A program made the translations under genes and the position numbers. A stretch of 13,983 bases of DNA, from positions 1 to 13,983 of the forward strand of contig JADFVP010000170.1 of NCBI GenBank assembly GCA_015222595.1, given 5' to 3'. Of the stretch, positions 6,638 to 13,983 are shown in pieces. The notes beneath the pieces were generated by a model. The model was not told the origin of the DNA. It made no database searches and worked only from the letters and a program-made list of their open reading frames with translations. Each line of letters begins with the position of its first letter. Position 1 is the stretch's first letter. Source of the stretch: Pseudomonadota bacterium (GTDB taxonomy: Bacteria; Desulfobacterota; GWC2-55-46; JADFVP01).

Positions 6638-7846
6638 TTAGCAGGGTAGAAAGATATCCAGCAGCCGTTCCTTCGTAGCCACTTCAATGTCTTCGGGAAC
6701 GCGCTGTCCGTTGGTTAAGTACGCAAGAGACTTTCCGGCCAATACCATTGTGTTGAAGATCGGGCCGTAGACGTCGCTCTCGTCGAGCTTCGTGAATGTC
6801 AGCGAATCTATATCCACCGACGAAAAGTTCCTGACGCTGTCGTAAAGCGATGTGTCGCGCATCTGCGCGCTCAGCACAAGGTTGAACTTTACTCTCGGCT
6901 CCAGTTCGGCGAGCATCTGAAGCTCTCCGATGTGCGCCTTGTTGGAGCTGTCTCTCCCGGCAGTGTCTATCAAGATAAGGTCTTTATCCGCATGAGAGCG
7001 GATCAGCCGTGAGAGTTCCATAGGGTCCTTGGCGAGGTCCACCGGGGCGCCGATAAGTTTTCCATAAACCTTTATCTGCTCTACTGCGGCTATGCGGTAG
7101 TTGTCAAAAGTGATCATGGCAACTTTCTTCTTCTTCTTTAGCGCGTGAATAGCCGCGAGCTTTGCTATTGTAGTCGTCTTGCCGACTCCGGTGGGGCCGA
7201 CAAAAGCCATGACCGAGCCGTCGGTAAGCGGGTCTTGCACCTTAAGCGCACGAGCGACACGGTGCTTCATTTCCGTTTGTATTTCAAGTCTGTCCGACAT
7301 TTTCTCATCGGCAATTTCACTGCAACTCTTTATCAGTATGTTATTTACGAGCCTTTTGTCTATTCCGTTTCGGAGCATCTCCGCCTCTATTGAACCGATC
7401 ACCTTCGAGACCGGAGTCTTGGTTGCGGCCATAACCTTGGCGCAAAACTCCTTTATCTCGTGCAGCTCTTCCTCTATACGGCTGTTAACGCCTCTGTCTG
7501 CTTCGGCGCCTGCGCCCGAAAGCGCTACGGTGGCAACAGGAGAGCTGGAGACAACGGGCGGGGCGGACTGTGCCGTACCCCCTGAAGTCACGGAAGTTGA
7601 CGACGCCATGTTAGCGTACAGCTCTTCAGGACGCCTTCTGTTGCTGCCCGAAACGGGCTCGACCGCCGAAGCTGCTTCAGGACCGCCCTTGGGGTCGCGC
7701 TCAACTGCGGCCACGACCTCGTAAACCGTACCGGTGTTAGAGCTGATCTTCTTAGTGTTGAGTATCAACGCCTCTGTACCGAGTTCGGCCTTTATCGACT
7801 TCATGGCGTCCTTTACGGTACTCGCAGAATATCTCTTGATGTACAT
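6638..7846 (-). CDS. flhF: SRP-type GTPase FlhF, flagellar placement protein
   Basis: Encodes 402 residues. FlhF is a GTPase related to Ffh and FtsY that marks the cell pole where the flagellum is assembled. It starts with the usual MYIKRYSASTVKDAM segment, followed by a low-complexity Ala/Ser/Val/Pro linker (about 50-120), then the helical N domain and the G domain. Visible G motifs are GPTGVGKT (217-224), ITFDNYRIAAVEQIKVYGKL (245-264), DTAGR (294-298) and TKLDE (352-356). All are intact, so it should be active. The ATG at 7846 is one base after the flhA stop codon, with GAGG inside the end of flhA, implying translational coupling. Its partner FlhG is encoded 14 bases downstream. Confidence 0.97.
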   Translation of the reverse strand: MYIKRYSASTVKDAMKSIKAELGTEALILNTKKISSNTGTVYEVVAAVERDPKGGPEAASAVEPVSGSNRRRPEELYANMASSTSVTSGGTAQSAPPVVSSSPVATVALSGAGAEADRGVNSRIEEELHEIKEFCAKVMAATKTPVSKVIGSIEAEMLRNGIDKRLVNNILIKSCSEIADEKMSDRLEIQTEMKHRVARALKVQDPLTDGSVMAFVGPTGVGKTTTIAKLAAIHALKKKKKVAMITFDNYRIAAVEQIKVYGKLIGAPVDLAKDPMELSRLIRSHADKDLILIDTAGRDSSNKAHIGELQMLAELEPRVKFNLVLSAQMRDTSLYDSVRNFSSVDIDSLTFTKLDESDVYGPIFNTMVLAGKSLAYLTNGQRVPEDIEVATKERLLDIFLPC

Positions 7847-7847
7847 T

Positions 7848-9935
7848 CTATAACCTCACTACCTTTAGTGTATCCACCCTTACCGTAGTTGCTATCTCGC
7901 CGTGAGAGAGAACCCCGACGGTCGGGAAGTTCCTCTCAAGCAGCTTGCGAATAAACCGACGCGTCTGATGAGACGCTAAAACGATCGGCTGGTGCCCTCT
8001 CGACATCAACTCTTCGAGCCCCTCTTTTATGCTCACTATTATCTGCTGAGCAACACCCGGGTCTATCGTCATGAAAGAGCCCTGCGGAGTCTCCTGTATC
8101 GACTTGGTAATTACCTCCTCTATGTCGGCATTGAGCGCAAGCGCCTCTATGGCCATGTCCTGCGTCTGGTACGTCTGAGATATCTGTCTCGACAAGTTCA
8201 TCCTCACGTACTCGGTCAGCAGATCGGTGTCCTTGGTCATCATTCCGTAGTCGGCAAGAGTTTCGAGTATCGTCTGGATATCGCGAACCGAGACACGCTC
8301 TTTCAGAAGGTTCTGCATGACCTTCTGCACGGAGCCGAGCGGGAGAATACCCGGCACAAGCTCCTCTACGACTTTCGGCTGCGTCTCGCCGACCTTGTCG
8401 AGTATGTTCTGAACATCCTGGCGCCCGAGAAGCTCCTCGGAGTGGTTCTTTATTATCTCCGTAATATGCGTAGCGATTACCGCCGAGTGGTTTACGACCG
8501 TGTAGCCCATTATCTGCGCCTTGTCCTGATTCGAGTCGTCTACCCAGATAGAGGGCAGTCCAAAGGCCGGGTCTGCCGTCGGCACGCCTTCTAGCCCGCC
8601 CTGCGCGTCTCCGGGGTTTATGGCTAGAGAGTGGCCTACCATTAACTCGCCACGCGCCACCTCTACGCCCTTGACCAGGAAGACGTACTCGGAAGGCTTC
8701 ATCTGGAGGTTGTCCTTGATATGAACAGAAGGAACTATTATTCCCATGTCCTCTGCAAACTGGCGTCTGATGGCCTTTATGCGTTCGAGAAGCTCTCCGC
8801 CTTCAGCGGGGTCTACGAGCGGAATTATCCGGTAGCCGACCTCCAGCCCAAGGGTATCTATCGGCATGATCTCCTCTACTATCTCTCCGGCCGGAGCGAC
8901 TTCTGCCTCGGTGGCCTCGCGCTCCTTTATCTCCTCTTCCTCTACTGCCTTGCGCTCATGGCTCTTCTGGACCATATAGGCCGCCCCGCCTGTAACGATT
9001 GAAAAACCAATAAAGGCAAAGTGCGGCAGGCCGGGAATAAGACCAAAGAGAAACAGAATTACCGCTGCGACATAGAGCGGCTTGGGGCTCATGGAGAACT
9101 GTGTAGCTATCGTGTTGCTAAGGTCTTTGTCGCTCGTAACGTTAGAGACTACGAGACCTGCGGCGGTTGAGATTATAAGAGCCGGTATCTGGGTAACGAG
9201 ACCGTCACCGACGGTAAGAATAGTGTAGGTGGTAGCGGCGTCGGCAAGCGGCATGCCCATCTGAAGAACACCGATTCCGAGTCCGCCGACAATGTTAATA
9301 ATGGTAATAAGAAGTCCGGCCACGGCATCTCCGCGAACGAACTTACTGGCACCATCCATGGCTCCGTAAAAGTCGGCCTCTAAAGAGATATCTTTCCTGC
9401 GCTCTCTCGCCTCGTCGTCGGCAATAAGGCCGGCGTTCAGGTCGGCGTCTATCGCCATCTGCTTACCGGGCATGGCGTCGAGAGTAAACCTTGCGGCAAC
9501 CTCTGCGATACGCCCCGCACCCTTTGTTATGACCATAAAGTTGATGATGATCAGAATGGCGAAGATGATGAAGCCGACGGCGTAATTTCCGCCGACGACA
9601 AAGTTACCGAACGACCGGATGACCTGCCCCGCAGCGCCTACTCCCTCTGAGCCCTTAAGAAGAATAAGGCGTGTGGAGGCGACGTTTAGCGAGAGCCTGA
9701 AGAGCGTTACGATAAGGAGAATGGTCGGGAATGAGCCGAAGTCGAGCGGTCTCTTCAAGTAGACAGAGATAAGCATTATCACTATCGCGAGCGTTATATT
9801 GAAGGTTATAAAGAGGTCGAGTATGATAGACGGAACAGGCAGTATCATCAGTACGAGAATACCGACAACTGCACCCGGAATTATAAACTCCGAACCCTTC
9901 TTAAGCTTTATAAGATTTTCTGCGAGCGTTGCCAT
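7848..9935 (-). CDS. flhA: Flagellar export gate protein FlhA
   Basis: Encodes 695 residues, normal for the FHIPEP family. FlhA forms the nonameric gate ring of the flagellar type III export apparatus and couples proton flow to substrate export. The N-terminal half (about 15-322) has about eight membrane segments and the family signature RIAEVAARFTLDAMPGKQM (142-160) in the first large cytoplasmic loop, preceded by FRLSLNVASTRLIL (79-92). An acidic linker (about 328-350) leads to the cytoplasmic domain (about 350-695) that docks chaperone-substrate complexes. The ATG at 9935 has GGTGAAGAG just upstream. It lies 61 bases after flhB and almost touches flhF, the usual flhB-flhA-flhF order. Confidence 0.98.
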   Translation of the reverse strand: MATLAENLIKLKKGSEFIIPGAVVGILVLMILPVPSIILDLFITFNITLAIVIMLISVYLKRPLDFGSFPTILLIVTLFRLSLNVASTRLILLKGSEGVGAAGQVIRSFGNFVVGGNYAVGFIIFAILIIINFMVITKGAGRIAEVAARFTLDAMPGKQMAIDADLNAGLIADDEARERRKDISLEADFYGAMDGASKFVRGDAVAGLLITIINIVGGLGIGVLQMGMPLADAATTYTILTVGDGLVTQIPALIISTAAGLVVSNVTSDKDLSNTIATQFSMSPKPLYVAAVILFLFGLIPGLPHFAFIGFSIVTGGAAYMVQKSHERKAVEEEEIKEREATEAEVAPAGEIVEEIMPIDTLGLEVGYRIIPLVDPAEGGELLERIKAIRRQFAEDMGIIVPSVHIKDNLQMKPSEYVFLVKGVEVARGELMVGHSLAINPGDAQGGLEGVPTADPAFGLPSIWVDDSNQDKAQIMGYTVVNHSAVIATHITEIIKNHSEELLGRQDVQNILDKVGETQPKVVEELVPGILPLGSVQKVMQNLLKERVSVRDIQTILETLADYGMMTKDTDLLTEYVRMNLSRQISQTYQTQDMAIEALALNADIEEVITKSIQETPQGSFMTIDPGVAQQIIVSIKEGLEELMSRGHQPIVLASHQTRRFIRKLLERNFPTVGVLSHGEIATTVRVDTLKVVRL

Positions 9936-9996
9936 CTCTTCACCGTTTATAAGTTCCGCTACTCAGTATCGAGCGGTCACCTACACTTAAACTTCT

Positions 9997-11064
9997 TTAC
10001 CGTCCGCCTACCGTCTTGTTCTTCAGCTTGTAGACGTATGCGAGTATCTCTGCCACTGCCTTGTAGAGTGTAACCGGAATTTCCATGCCGACCTCAACAC
10101 TCTTAAAGAGCGAGCGCGCAAGAGGCTTGTCCTCTACAATAGGCACGCCGTGCTCTTTTGCTATCTCTCTTATCTTCATAGCCACGAGCCCCGCGCCCTT
10201 TGCCACTACAATCGGGCTTGCGGCCTTGTCCGTGTCGTACTTAATCGCTACAGCAAGGTGTGTCGGGTTCGTAACTACAACGTCGGCTTCGGGCACGTCC
10301 TGCATCATCCTCTTTCGCGCCATCTCCCTCTGTACGCTCCTTATCCGCGCCTTTACCATCGGGTCACCCTCTGTGCTGCGATTCTCCTCTTTAACCTCTT
10401 CCTTCGTCATCTTCATGCTCTTCTCGTGCTGCCACTTCTGGTAAGCAAAATCCACTATCGCGATTACCGCCAGCACCCAGACGGTCTTTATCATTACCTT
10501 GAAGCTAAGAGCGGCTATTAAGCCAAACGACGCTGCGACCTCCATGTCAATCATATGCGGCAGCGCGGCCCACTCCTTCTTAATGGCGGCGAAGACCACG
10601 TAGCAGAGCACGGCGACTTTCAGTACCGACTTTGCAAGCTCGTTAAGGGCGTTCCATGAAAAGATCTTCTTGGCGCCCTCTATCGGGTTAATCTTCGAAA
10701 AGCTCGGCTTGAGCGGCTCGCCGGAGAAGTTGAAACCGATCTGAAGCAGGTAGGCCAGAAGGCCGAATATCGGAATAGCAAAGGCCGGGGCCGAAAGGAT
10801 CAAAAAGTCCTTCAATACCCGCTTGTACAGTCCAACCGTGTCCTGCACCGTCAGCTCCGCGTCGAACGGAAATGCCGGCTGTTGAAAGAGCTTGAGCATA
10901 CCCTCGGCAAACCAGGCGGAGAAGAAGTACAGGAGCATTATGCCGCCAAAGAAGACGGCAAAGGTAGCAACCTCCTTGCTGGATGCGACATTTCCCTTAC
11001 TCCGCGTCTCGTCTCTCTTTTGCGAAGTAGGGAGTTCTGTTTTGTCCTGATCGTTATCCGCCAC
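9997..11064 (-). CDS. flhB: Flagellar export switch protein FlhB
   Basis: Encodes 355 residues. FlhB belongs to the export gate and switches substrate specificity from rod/hook to filament proteins after self-cleavage. Four membrane segments occupy about 33-210. The basic cytoplasmic linker includes KMTKEEVKEENRSTEGDP (218-235). The autocleavage motif NPTH is at 266-269, with cleavage expected between Asn266 and Pro267. The start is a GTG at 11064, directly after the fliR TAG and in the same frame. The N-terminus (DQDKTELPTSQKRDETRSKG) matches the usual FlhB start, supporting this choice. AAGGGTG inside the end of fliR may serve as ribosome-binding site. Confidence 0.97.
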   Translation of the reverse strand: MADNDQDKTELPTSQKRDETRSKGNVASSKEVATFAVFFGGIMLLYFFSAWFAEGMLKLFQQPAFPFDAELTVQDTVGLYKRVLKDFLILSAPAFAIPIFGLLAYLLQIGFNFSGEPLKPSFSKINPIEGAKKIFSWNALNELAKSVLKVAVLCYVVFAAIKKEWAALPHMIDMEVAASFGLIAALSFKVMIKTVWVLAVIAIVDFAYQKWQHEKSMKMTKEEVKEENRSTEGDPMVKARIRSVQREMARKRMMQDVPEADVVVTNPTHLAVAIKYDTDKAASPIVVAKGAGLVAMKIREIAKEHGVPIVEDKPLARSLFKSVEVGMEIPVTLYKAVAEILAYVYKLKNKTVGGR

Positions 11065-11835
11065 CTACATCACCCTTATGATCGCGTATACGTTGTTCCA
11101 CATCCCTTCGAGAATCCCGATCATCGCCTCTACAAGGAATGGAAGCATGAGAGTAAGCATCAGAAAGCCTACTACTATCATCAGCGCAAAGCCGACTACA
11201 AAGACGTTTAGCTGAGGCACCACCTTGGCCAACAGGCCGTTGCCTATGTTGATCAAGGTAAGGATTGCTACTACCGGGGCCGCAAGCTTAGCGCCTATCA
11301 TGAAGATGTCTCCTGAGAACCGGAGAAGCGACTCGGCAAACGGGGCAGAAAAGCTAAAGCCGTACGGAGGGACCAGCTCGAAGCTCTTCTGGAGCGCTAT
11401 TATCATCATCAGGTGACCGTCGAAACTGAGAAAGATCAGGATCGTAAGTATCGACATCAGTCGCCCTATAACCGTTACCTGTGCAGCGCTTATCGGATCG
11501 TAAACATTCGCCATGCTAAGGCCCATCTCGAAAGAGGCGAACTGCCCTGCAAACTCTATTCCGGTGAAGATAAACTTTATAACGAGCCCGATTGCCGCAC
11601 CCACCAAGATCTCGGAGCCTATTGAGAGCGTAAGCGCAAGCATGTTTTCGGGCATCGGCACGGGGTCTATAAGAGGCACGAGCAGCAGCGTCAGTATAAC
11701 GACCAAACCCATCTTTACGCGCCCCGGCACATTGATGGCGCCGAAGATCGGTGCGACCATCAGTATCGAACTCGTCCTTATCAGCGTGAAAAGAAAGGTC
11801 GGTGTGTTCTGAAGCATGTACTCTAGCGGGTTCAT
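11065..11835 (-). CDS. fliR: Flagellar export gate protein FliR
   Basis: Encodes 256 residues with several membrane segments, close to the family length of about 260. FliR joins FliP and FliQ in the helical export gate. Recognisable parts are the N-terminal FLFTLIRTSSILMVAPIFG, the GLVIKFIFTGIEFAGQFASF segment with the family-typical charged pattern, the proline-rich MNPLEY start and the C-terminal FALMIVVGFLMLTLMLP. The frame is open upstream to 11988, overlapping fliQ, but the ATG at 11835 with AGAGGT upstream gives the normal N-terminus. The stop codon TAG is followed without a gap by the flhB GTG in the same frame. Confidence 0.95.
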   Translation of the reverse strand: MNPLEYMLQNTPTFLFTLIRTSSILMVAPIFGAINVPGRVKMGLVVILTLLLVPLIDPVPMPENMLALTLSIGSEILVGAAIGLVIKFIFTGIEFAGQFASFEMGLSMANVYDPISAAQVTVIGRLMSILTILIFLSFDGHLMMIIALQKSFELVPPYGFSFSAPFAESLLRFSGDIFMIGAKLAAPVVAILTLINIGNGLLAKVVPQLNVFVVGFALMIVVGFLMLTLMLPFLVEAMIGILEGMWNNVYAIIRVM

Positions 11836-11844
11836 TGCTCTGCT

Positions 11845-11850
11845 ACCTCT
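11845..11850 (-). promoter_or_regulatory. Ribosome-binding site deciding the fliR start
   Basis: The minus strand reads AGAGGT here, nine bases before the ATG at 11835. It supports the short start over the longer open frame that would overlap fliQ. Confidence 0.7.
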
Positions 11851-11918
11851 GTGCTCCCGGCACTCTTGGCCTGCGTACGGCTCTGTGCAGACAAAGGCCA
11901 TTGCCACTGTTGCCGCGC

Positions 11919-12188
11919 TCACCGTATAAAGTCCGGTATGCTGGTTATCATCTGCGTGGTGTAATTTATCAGCAGCTCCATCATCCATGGCGCGAAGAAG
12001 AGCAGCGAGACCATTACGACGACTATCTTCGGAACAAAGGTAAGCGTCATCTCCTGGATCTGGGTGACCGCCTGAAAGAGGCTTATAGCGAGACCGATTA
12101 TCATACCGCTTGCGAGTATGGGGGCCGCTACCATCAGCACTACCCAGATGGTCTCTTTGCCTATCATTGTTATAAACTCAGGTGTCAT
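11919..12188 (-). CDS. fliQ: Flagellar export gate protein FliQ
   Basis: Encodes 89 residues, exactly the usual FliQ length, with two membrane hairpin helices (about 15-38 and 50-75). It starts with MTPEFITMIGKETIWVVL and contains GLAISLFQAVTQIQEMTLTF, the strongly conserved FliQ segment. FliQ is a four-copy component of the FliPQR gate in the inner membrane. The frame is open upstream to 12293, but AAGGAAG at 12193-12199 precedes the ATG at 12188 and the family N-terminus begins here. Spacers of about 85 bases flank it on both sides (to fliP and fliR); neither shows a gene or a terminator. Confidence 0.96.
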   Translation of the reverse strand: MTPEFITMIGKETIWVVLMVAAPILASGMIIGLAISLFQAVTQIQEMTLTFVPKIVVVMVSLLFFAPWMMELLINYTTQMITSIPDFIR

Positions 12189-12192
12189 CGCT

Positions 12193-12199
12193 CTTCCTT
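12193..12199 (-). promoter_or_regulatory. Ribosome-binding site deciding the fliQ start
   Basis: The minus strand reads AAGGAAG here, five bases before the ATG at 12188 (a short to normal spacing), whereas the longer frame starting at 12293 would overlap the end of fliP and has an N-terminal stretch unlike FliQ. Confidence 0.65.
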
Positions 12200-12273
12200 C
12201 GTACTCACTTCTGTATCCTATTAAAACCGTCTCTCTTAAGCTTCTCCCTCTACTTCTATTATCGTTAACCCGG

Positions 12274-13053
12274 TCAATGAAAACTCTGCACAAGCGAGCC
12301 TACGAGCAGATACCAACCGTCGGCAAGCACAAAGAGCATCAGCTTGAACGGTAATGAAATCATGACGGGCGGCAGCATCATCATACCCATCGACATAAGC
12401 ACACTGGCCACCACCATATCTATAACCAGAAACGGGAGGTAGATAAGAAACCCGATCTGAAAGGCGGTCTTGAGTTCGCTCGTAATGAAGGCCGGTACAA
12501 GAGCGAGCATCGAGACCAGGTTCTTATCCTGCTCAATATTGGCAATCTCCTCTTCGGTAACGTCGGAGTTTGCAAGCTCCTGAAAGAGCGTAATGTCCTT
12601 CTTTCTCGTATTCTTGATCATAAAGCCCTTTAGCGGGTCGAGGGCCTTTGTAAAGGCGGTTGCCTGGGTTAACTCTCCGCTCATGTACGGCTTTACGGCA
12701 GTTTCGTTAATCTTGATTAAAGCCGGTGACATTATGAAGAAGGTCATAAAGAGGGTCAGGCCGATAAGCACCTGATTCGGCGGAGACTGCTGTACGCCCA
12801 TGGCCTGGCGCAGAATTGAGAATACAATGATGAGGCGAGTAAAGGAGGTCATCATGAGTATGAAGGCCGGTGCGAGCGTCATCAAAGTAAGAAGCAGTAC
12901 TATCTGTATCGCCTTCGTAACCCCTTCGGGGCCTTCGGAACCGCCTATGGAGAGGTCTACGGAAGGAAGAGTAAGAGGCTCCGCACCAAGAGCGGTGCCT
13001 GATACCATGAGCGCCGCGAAAAGAAGGAAAAGAGTTAAAACTTTCTTGTTCAT
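12274..13053 (-). CDS. fliP: Flagellar export gate protein FliP
   Basis: Encodes 259 residues. FliP is the pentameric core of the export gate. A cleavable signal peptide is visible (MNKKVLTLFLLFAALMVSG, likely cleavage near ALGA-EP), as is usual for FliP. The family signature follows: MTSFTRLIIVFSILRQAMG, then QQSPPNQVLIGLTLFMTFF. The C-terminal membrane part includes SELKTAFQIGFLIYLPFLVI and a methionine-rich stretch (VLMSMGMMMLPPVMISLP) typical of the FliP gate loop. The ATG at 13053 is preferred; a GTG three codons upstream (13062) is possible but has no ribosome-binding site. Even the ATG has only a weak GGG upstream. FliO, its assembly chaperone, is encoded directly upstream. Confidence 0.95.
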   Translation of the reverse strand: MNKKVLTLFLLFAALMVSGTALGAEPLTLPSVDLSIGGSEGPEGVTKAIQIVLLLTLMTLAPAFILMMTSFTRLIIVFSILRQAMGVQQSPPNQVLIGLTLFMTFFIMSPALIKINETAVKPYMSGELTQATAFTKALDPLKGFMIKNTRKKDITLFQELANSDVTEEEIANIEQDKNLVSMLALVPAFITSELKTAFQIGFLIYLPFLVIDMVVASVLMSMGMMMLPPVMISLPFKLMLFVLADGWYLLVGSLVQSFH

Positions 13054-13098
13054 TACCCACACAATTGATGAGTCCGGCGTGCTGCCACCGGGCTGTTT

Positions 13099-13118
13099 CT
13101 GACTAAAACAACAGTCAG
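13099..13118. other. Hairpin at the fliO stop codon
   Basis: CTGACT (13099-13104) and AGTCAG (13113-13118) form a perfect six-base inverted repeat with an eight-base loop that includes the fliO stop codon. A second weak stem (CCGGTG with CACGCCGG, near 13074-13091) follows before fliP. There is no U-tract. It could slow decay or tune FliO/FliP ratios, but the evidence is only the pairing. Confidence 0.3.
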
Positions 13119-13456
13119 CGAAATAACTTGAAGATAGGTTTAGGCTTCTCGGTCTCGTGTCTCTTTATCTCGTCGAGCACTTCGGGGTTGTCGATAGTGG
13201 CAAGGCAATTTATGTTCTCTGCAGTTATGCCGAGCACCAGCACCTCTCCGGCCACATCCACTATGCTTACGCTCTTCTTCGGGCCCAGAAAGGAGGTAGA
13301 GAGCACCTTTATGGGCGCCGGATACCTGCCGGAAAGCCCTCCGCCGGTTCTGTTCATGTAGCGCTTCAATACCCAGAGCAGCACAAGCATTACCGCTATC
13401 ACCACACCAAGCATCACAATAGCTTTGGCGAACATATAGAGGTAGGAGTCGCTCAT
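13115..13456 (-). CDS. fliO: Flagellar biosynthesis protein FliO
   Basis: Encodes 113 residues, short but within the variable range of the family. FliO helps to assemble the FliP pentamer in the inner membrane. One membrane helix (about 9-30) is followed by basic residues KRYMNR, placing the C-terminal part in the cytoplasm. The soluble part contains IKVLSTSFLGPKKSVSIVDV and GEVLVLGITAENINCLATI, the typical small FliO beta domain. The ATG overlaps the fliN stop codon in ATGA, so the genes are translationally coupled. Position between fliN and fliP is the standard one. The family is poorly conserved, so context adds much to the call. Confidence 0.92.
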   Translation of the reverse strand: MSDSYLYMFAKAIVMLGVVIAVMLVLLWVLKRYMNRTGGGLSGRYPAPIKVLSTSFLGPKKSVSIVDVAGEVLVLGITAENINCLATIDNPEVLDEIKRHETEKPKPIFKLFR

Positions 13457-13983
13457 ACCAGGTTCGAAATCCTTTCGGTCGGGCTGACGATATCGGTCAG
13501 TTTGACACCGAACTTGTCGTTAACAACAACGGTCTCTCCCTTTGCCACAAGATGCCCGTTGACGAATATCTCCATAGGGTCTCCGGCCATCTTGTCGAGT
13601 TCCATAACAGCGCCCTGCCCCAGCGAGATAAGGTCTTTGATGTAGAGTTCCGTTCTGCCGAGTTCAACCGAGATAGTCACCGGAATATCGAGGATCAGCT
13701 CCAGGTTGGATATCCCTTTGCCTGTGGCCTCGGCCTTTAACTGGTCGAACGAGGCGACCGGGCGCGGTTGCGCGACCGGTACGGGGGCCGGAGTCTCTAC
13801 GGCGGGCGCTGTCTCTACGGCGGGCGCTGTCTCTACTGCAGGCGCTGTCTCTACGCCAGATTCGGCTTCACCCTCACCGGCTCCCTGCTCTGCCATTGCT
13901 GCACCCCAGTCGTCTCCTGCACCCTCTGCTGCTTCTCCTTCGGCAGCACCCTCTGCTGCTTCTCCTTCGGCAGGAGCCTCTGA
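13453..13983 (-). CDS. fliN: Flagellar motor switch protein FliN (5' end cut off)
   Basis: Partial: 176 residues are visible and the frame runs off the right edge. FliN forms the lower C-ring with FliM, binds CheY-P and helps dock export cargo. The C-terminal SpoA domain (last about 85 residues) is typical: LILDIPVTISVELGRTELYI, GDPMEIFVNGHLVAKGE, VVVNDKFGVKLTDIVSPTER. Upstream lies a Pro/Ala/Val/Glu-rich linker with ETAPAV repeats and, before it, DDWGAAMAEQ, matching the conserved FliN N-terminal motif (DDLWAEALSEQ in E. coli). This shows that the ATG at 13896 is internal and the true start is outside the window. An acidic EGEAAEGAA repeat precedes the motif. Confidence 0.94.
   Translation of the reverse strand, partial: SEAPAEGEAAEGAAEGEAAEGAGDDWGAAMAEQGAGEGEAESGVETAPAVETAPAVETAPAVETPAPVPVAQPRPVASFDQLKAEATGKGISNLELILDIPVTISVELGRTELYIKDLISLGQGAVMELDKMAGDPMEIFVNGHLVAKGETVVVNDKFGVKLTDIVSPTERISNLV
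13793..13857 (-). repeat. 18-base tandem repeat in the FliN linker
   Basis: Three full copies (13793-13810, 13811-13828, 13829-13846) and a partial fourth. The first two are identical and the third differs at two bases. Each copy encodes ETAPAV, so copy number can vary in frame and change linker length between the N-terminal motif and the SpoA domain. Confidence 0.9.
13921..13974 (-). repeat. 27-base tandem repeat in the acidic FliN N-terminus
   Basis: Two copies (13921-13947 and 13948-13974) differ at a single base and encode nine residues each, EGEAAEGAA or close to it. The near identity points to recent duplication. More copies may lie beyond the edge. Confidence 0.88.

Noticed and set aside
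7179..7724. Plus-strand open frame opposite flhF (181 residues)
   Set aside because: Antisense shadow; flhF is supported by intact GTPase motifs along the same stretch.
9956..9976. Inverted repeat CCGCT / AGCGG in the flhB-flhA spacer as a terminator
   Set aside because: Five-base arms, an eleven-base loop and no U-tract; flhA must be transcribed through it.
11488..11512. TCCGATAA on the minus strand inside fliR, like a sigma-28 -10 element
   Set aside because: The bases at the correct -35 distance read GCAT, with no TAAAG-like element, and no gene starts nearby.
12740..12768. Plus-strand TAAAG followed by GCCGATAA inside fliP, like an antisense sigma-28 promoter
   Set aside because: The spacing between the two elements is far shorter than the required 15 bases and no plus-strand gene follows.
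13768..13983. Plus-strand frame encoding repeated GGRCLY-type units
   Set aside because: It only reads the FliN tandem repeats backwards; the FliN frame explains the sequence.
1..13983. Sigma-54 (-24/-12) promoters in the spacers between genes
   Set aside because: I looked for TGGCAC-N5-TTGC on the minus strand in the spacers and found no convincing match; the operon promoter probably lies beyond the right edge.

Overview
The window is a block of about 14 kb of flagellar and chemotaxis genes, all on the minus strand, so the genes are read from right to left. It suggests a motile, Gram-negative, polarly flagellated bacterium. The FlhF/FlhG pair points to control of flagellar position and number, and a CheZ phosphatase serves the signalling pathway. 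The order flhA-flhF-flhG-fliA-...-cheY-cheZ-cheA resembles the Pseudomonas/Vibrio type. The extra HEAT-repeat protein, CheR and second receiver fit a deltaproteobacterial-grade lineage better, but taxonomy cannot be settled from this window.

Right part (13983 to 6638, in order of transcription): fliN (5' end cut off), fliO, fliP, fliQ, fliR, flhB, flhA and flhF. These encode the C-ring protein FliN, the type III export gate (FliOPQR, FlhB, FlhA) and the SRP-type GTPase FlhF. Spacing is tight: fliN/fliO overlap in ATGA, fliR and flhB abut in the same frame with only a TAG between them, and flhA/flhF are one base apart. Next come flhG (MinD-like ATPase) and fliA (sigma-28). The 32-base flhG-fliA spacer can form two mutually exclusive GC-rich hairpins, one of which covers the fliA ribosome-binding site.

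Left part (4892 to 1): just downstream of fliA is a well-formed sigma-28 promoter (TCAAG, exact spacing, ACCGATAA). It drives a 639-residue HEAT-repeat protein, cheR, a divergent single-domain receiver (cheY2), a canonical cheY, cheZ, and cheA (cut off at the left edge after the P1 domain and a lysine/alanine-rich, histone-H1-like linker). The logic is two-tiered: the upstream genes build the export gate and make FliA, and FliA then switches on the chemotaxis operon encoded next to it.

The most unusual part is the HEAT-cheR-cheY2 block inserted into the otherwise familiar fliA-cheY-cheZ-cheA order. The HEAT protein has no known chemotaxis function that I can name. Other points of note are the basic CheA linker, the fliA leader structure, the fliR/flhB junction and the repeat-rich acidic N-terminus of FliN. 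No RNA genes, insertion sequences, CRISPR arrays or factor-independent terminators were seen, and no stretch over 300 bases lacks a gene.
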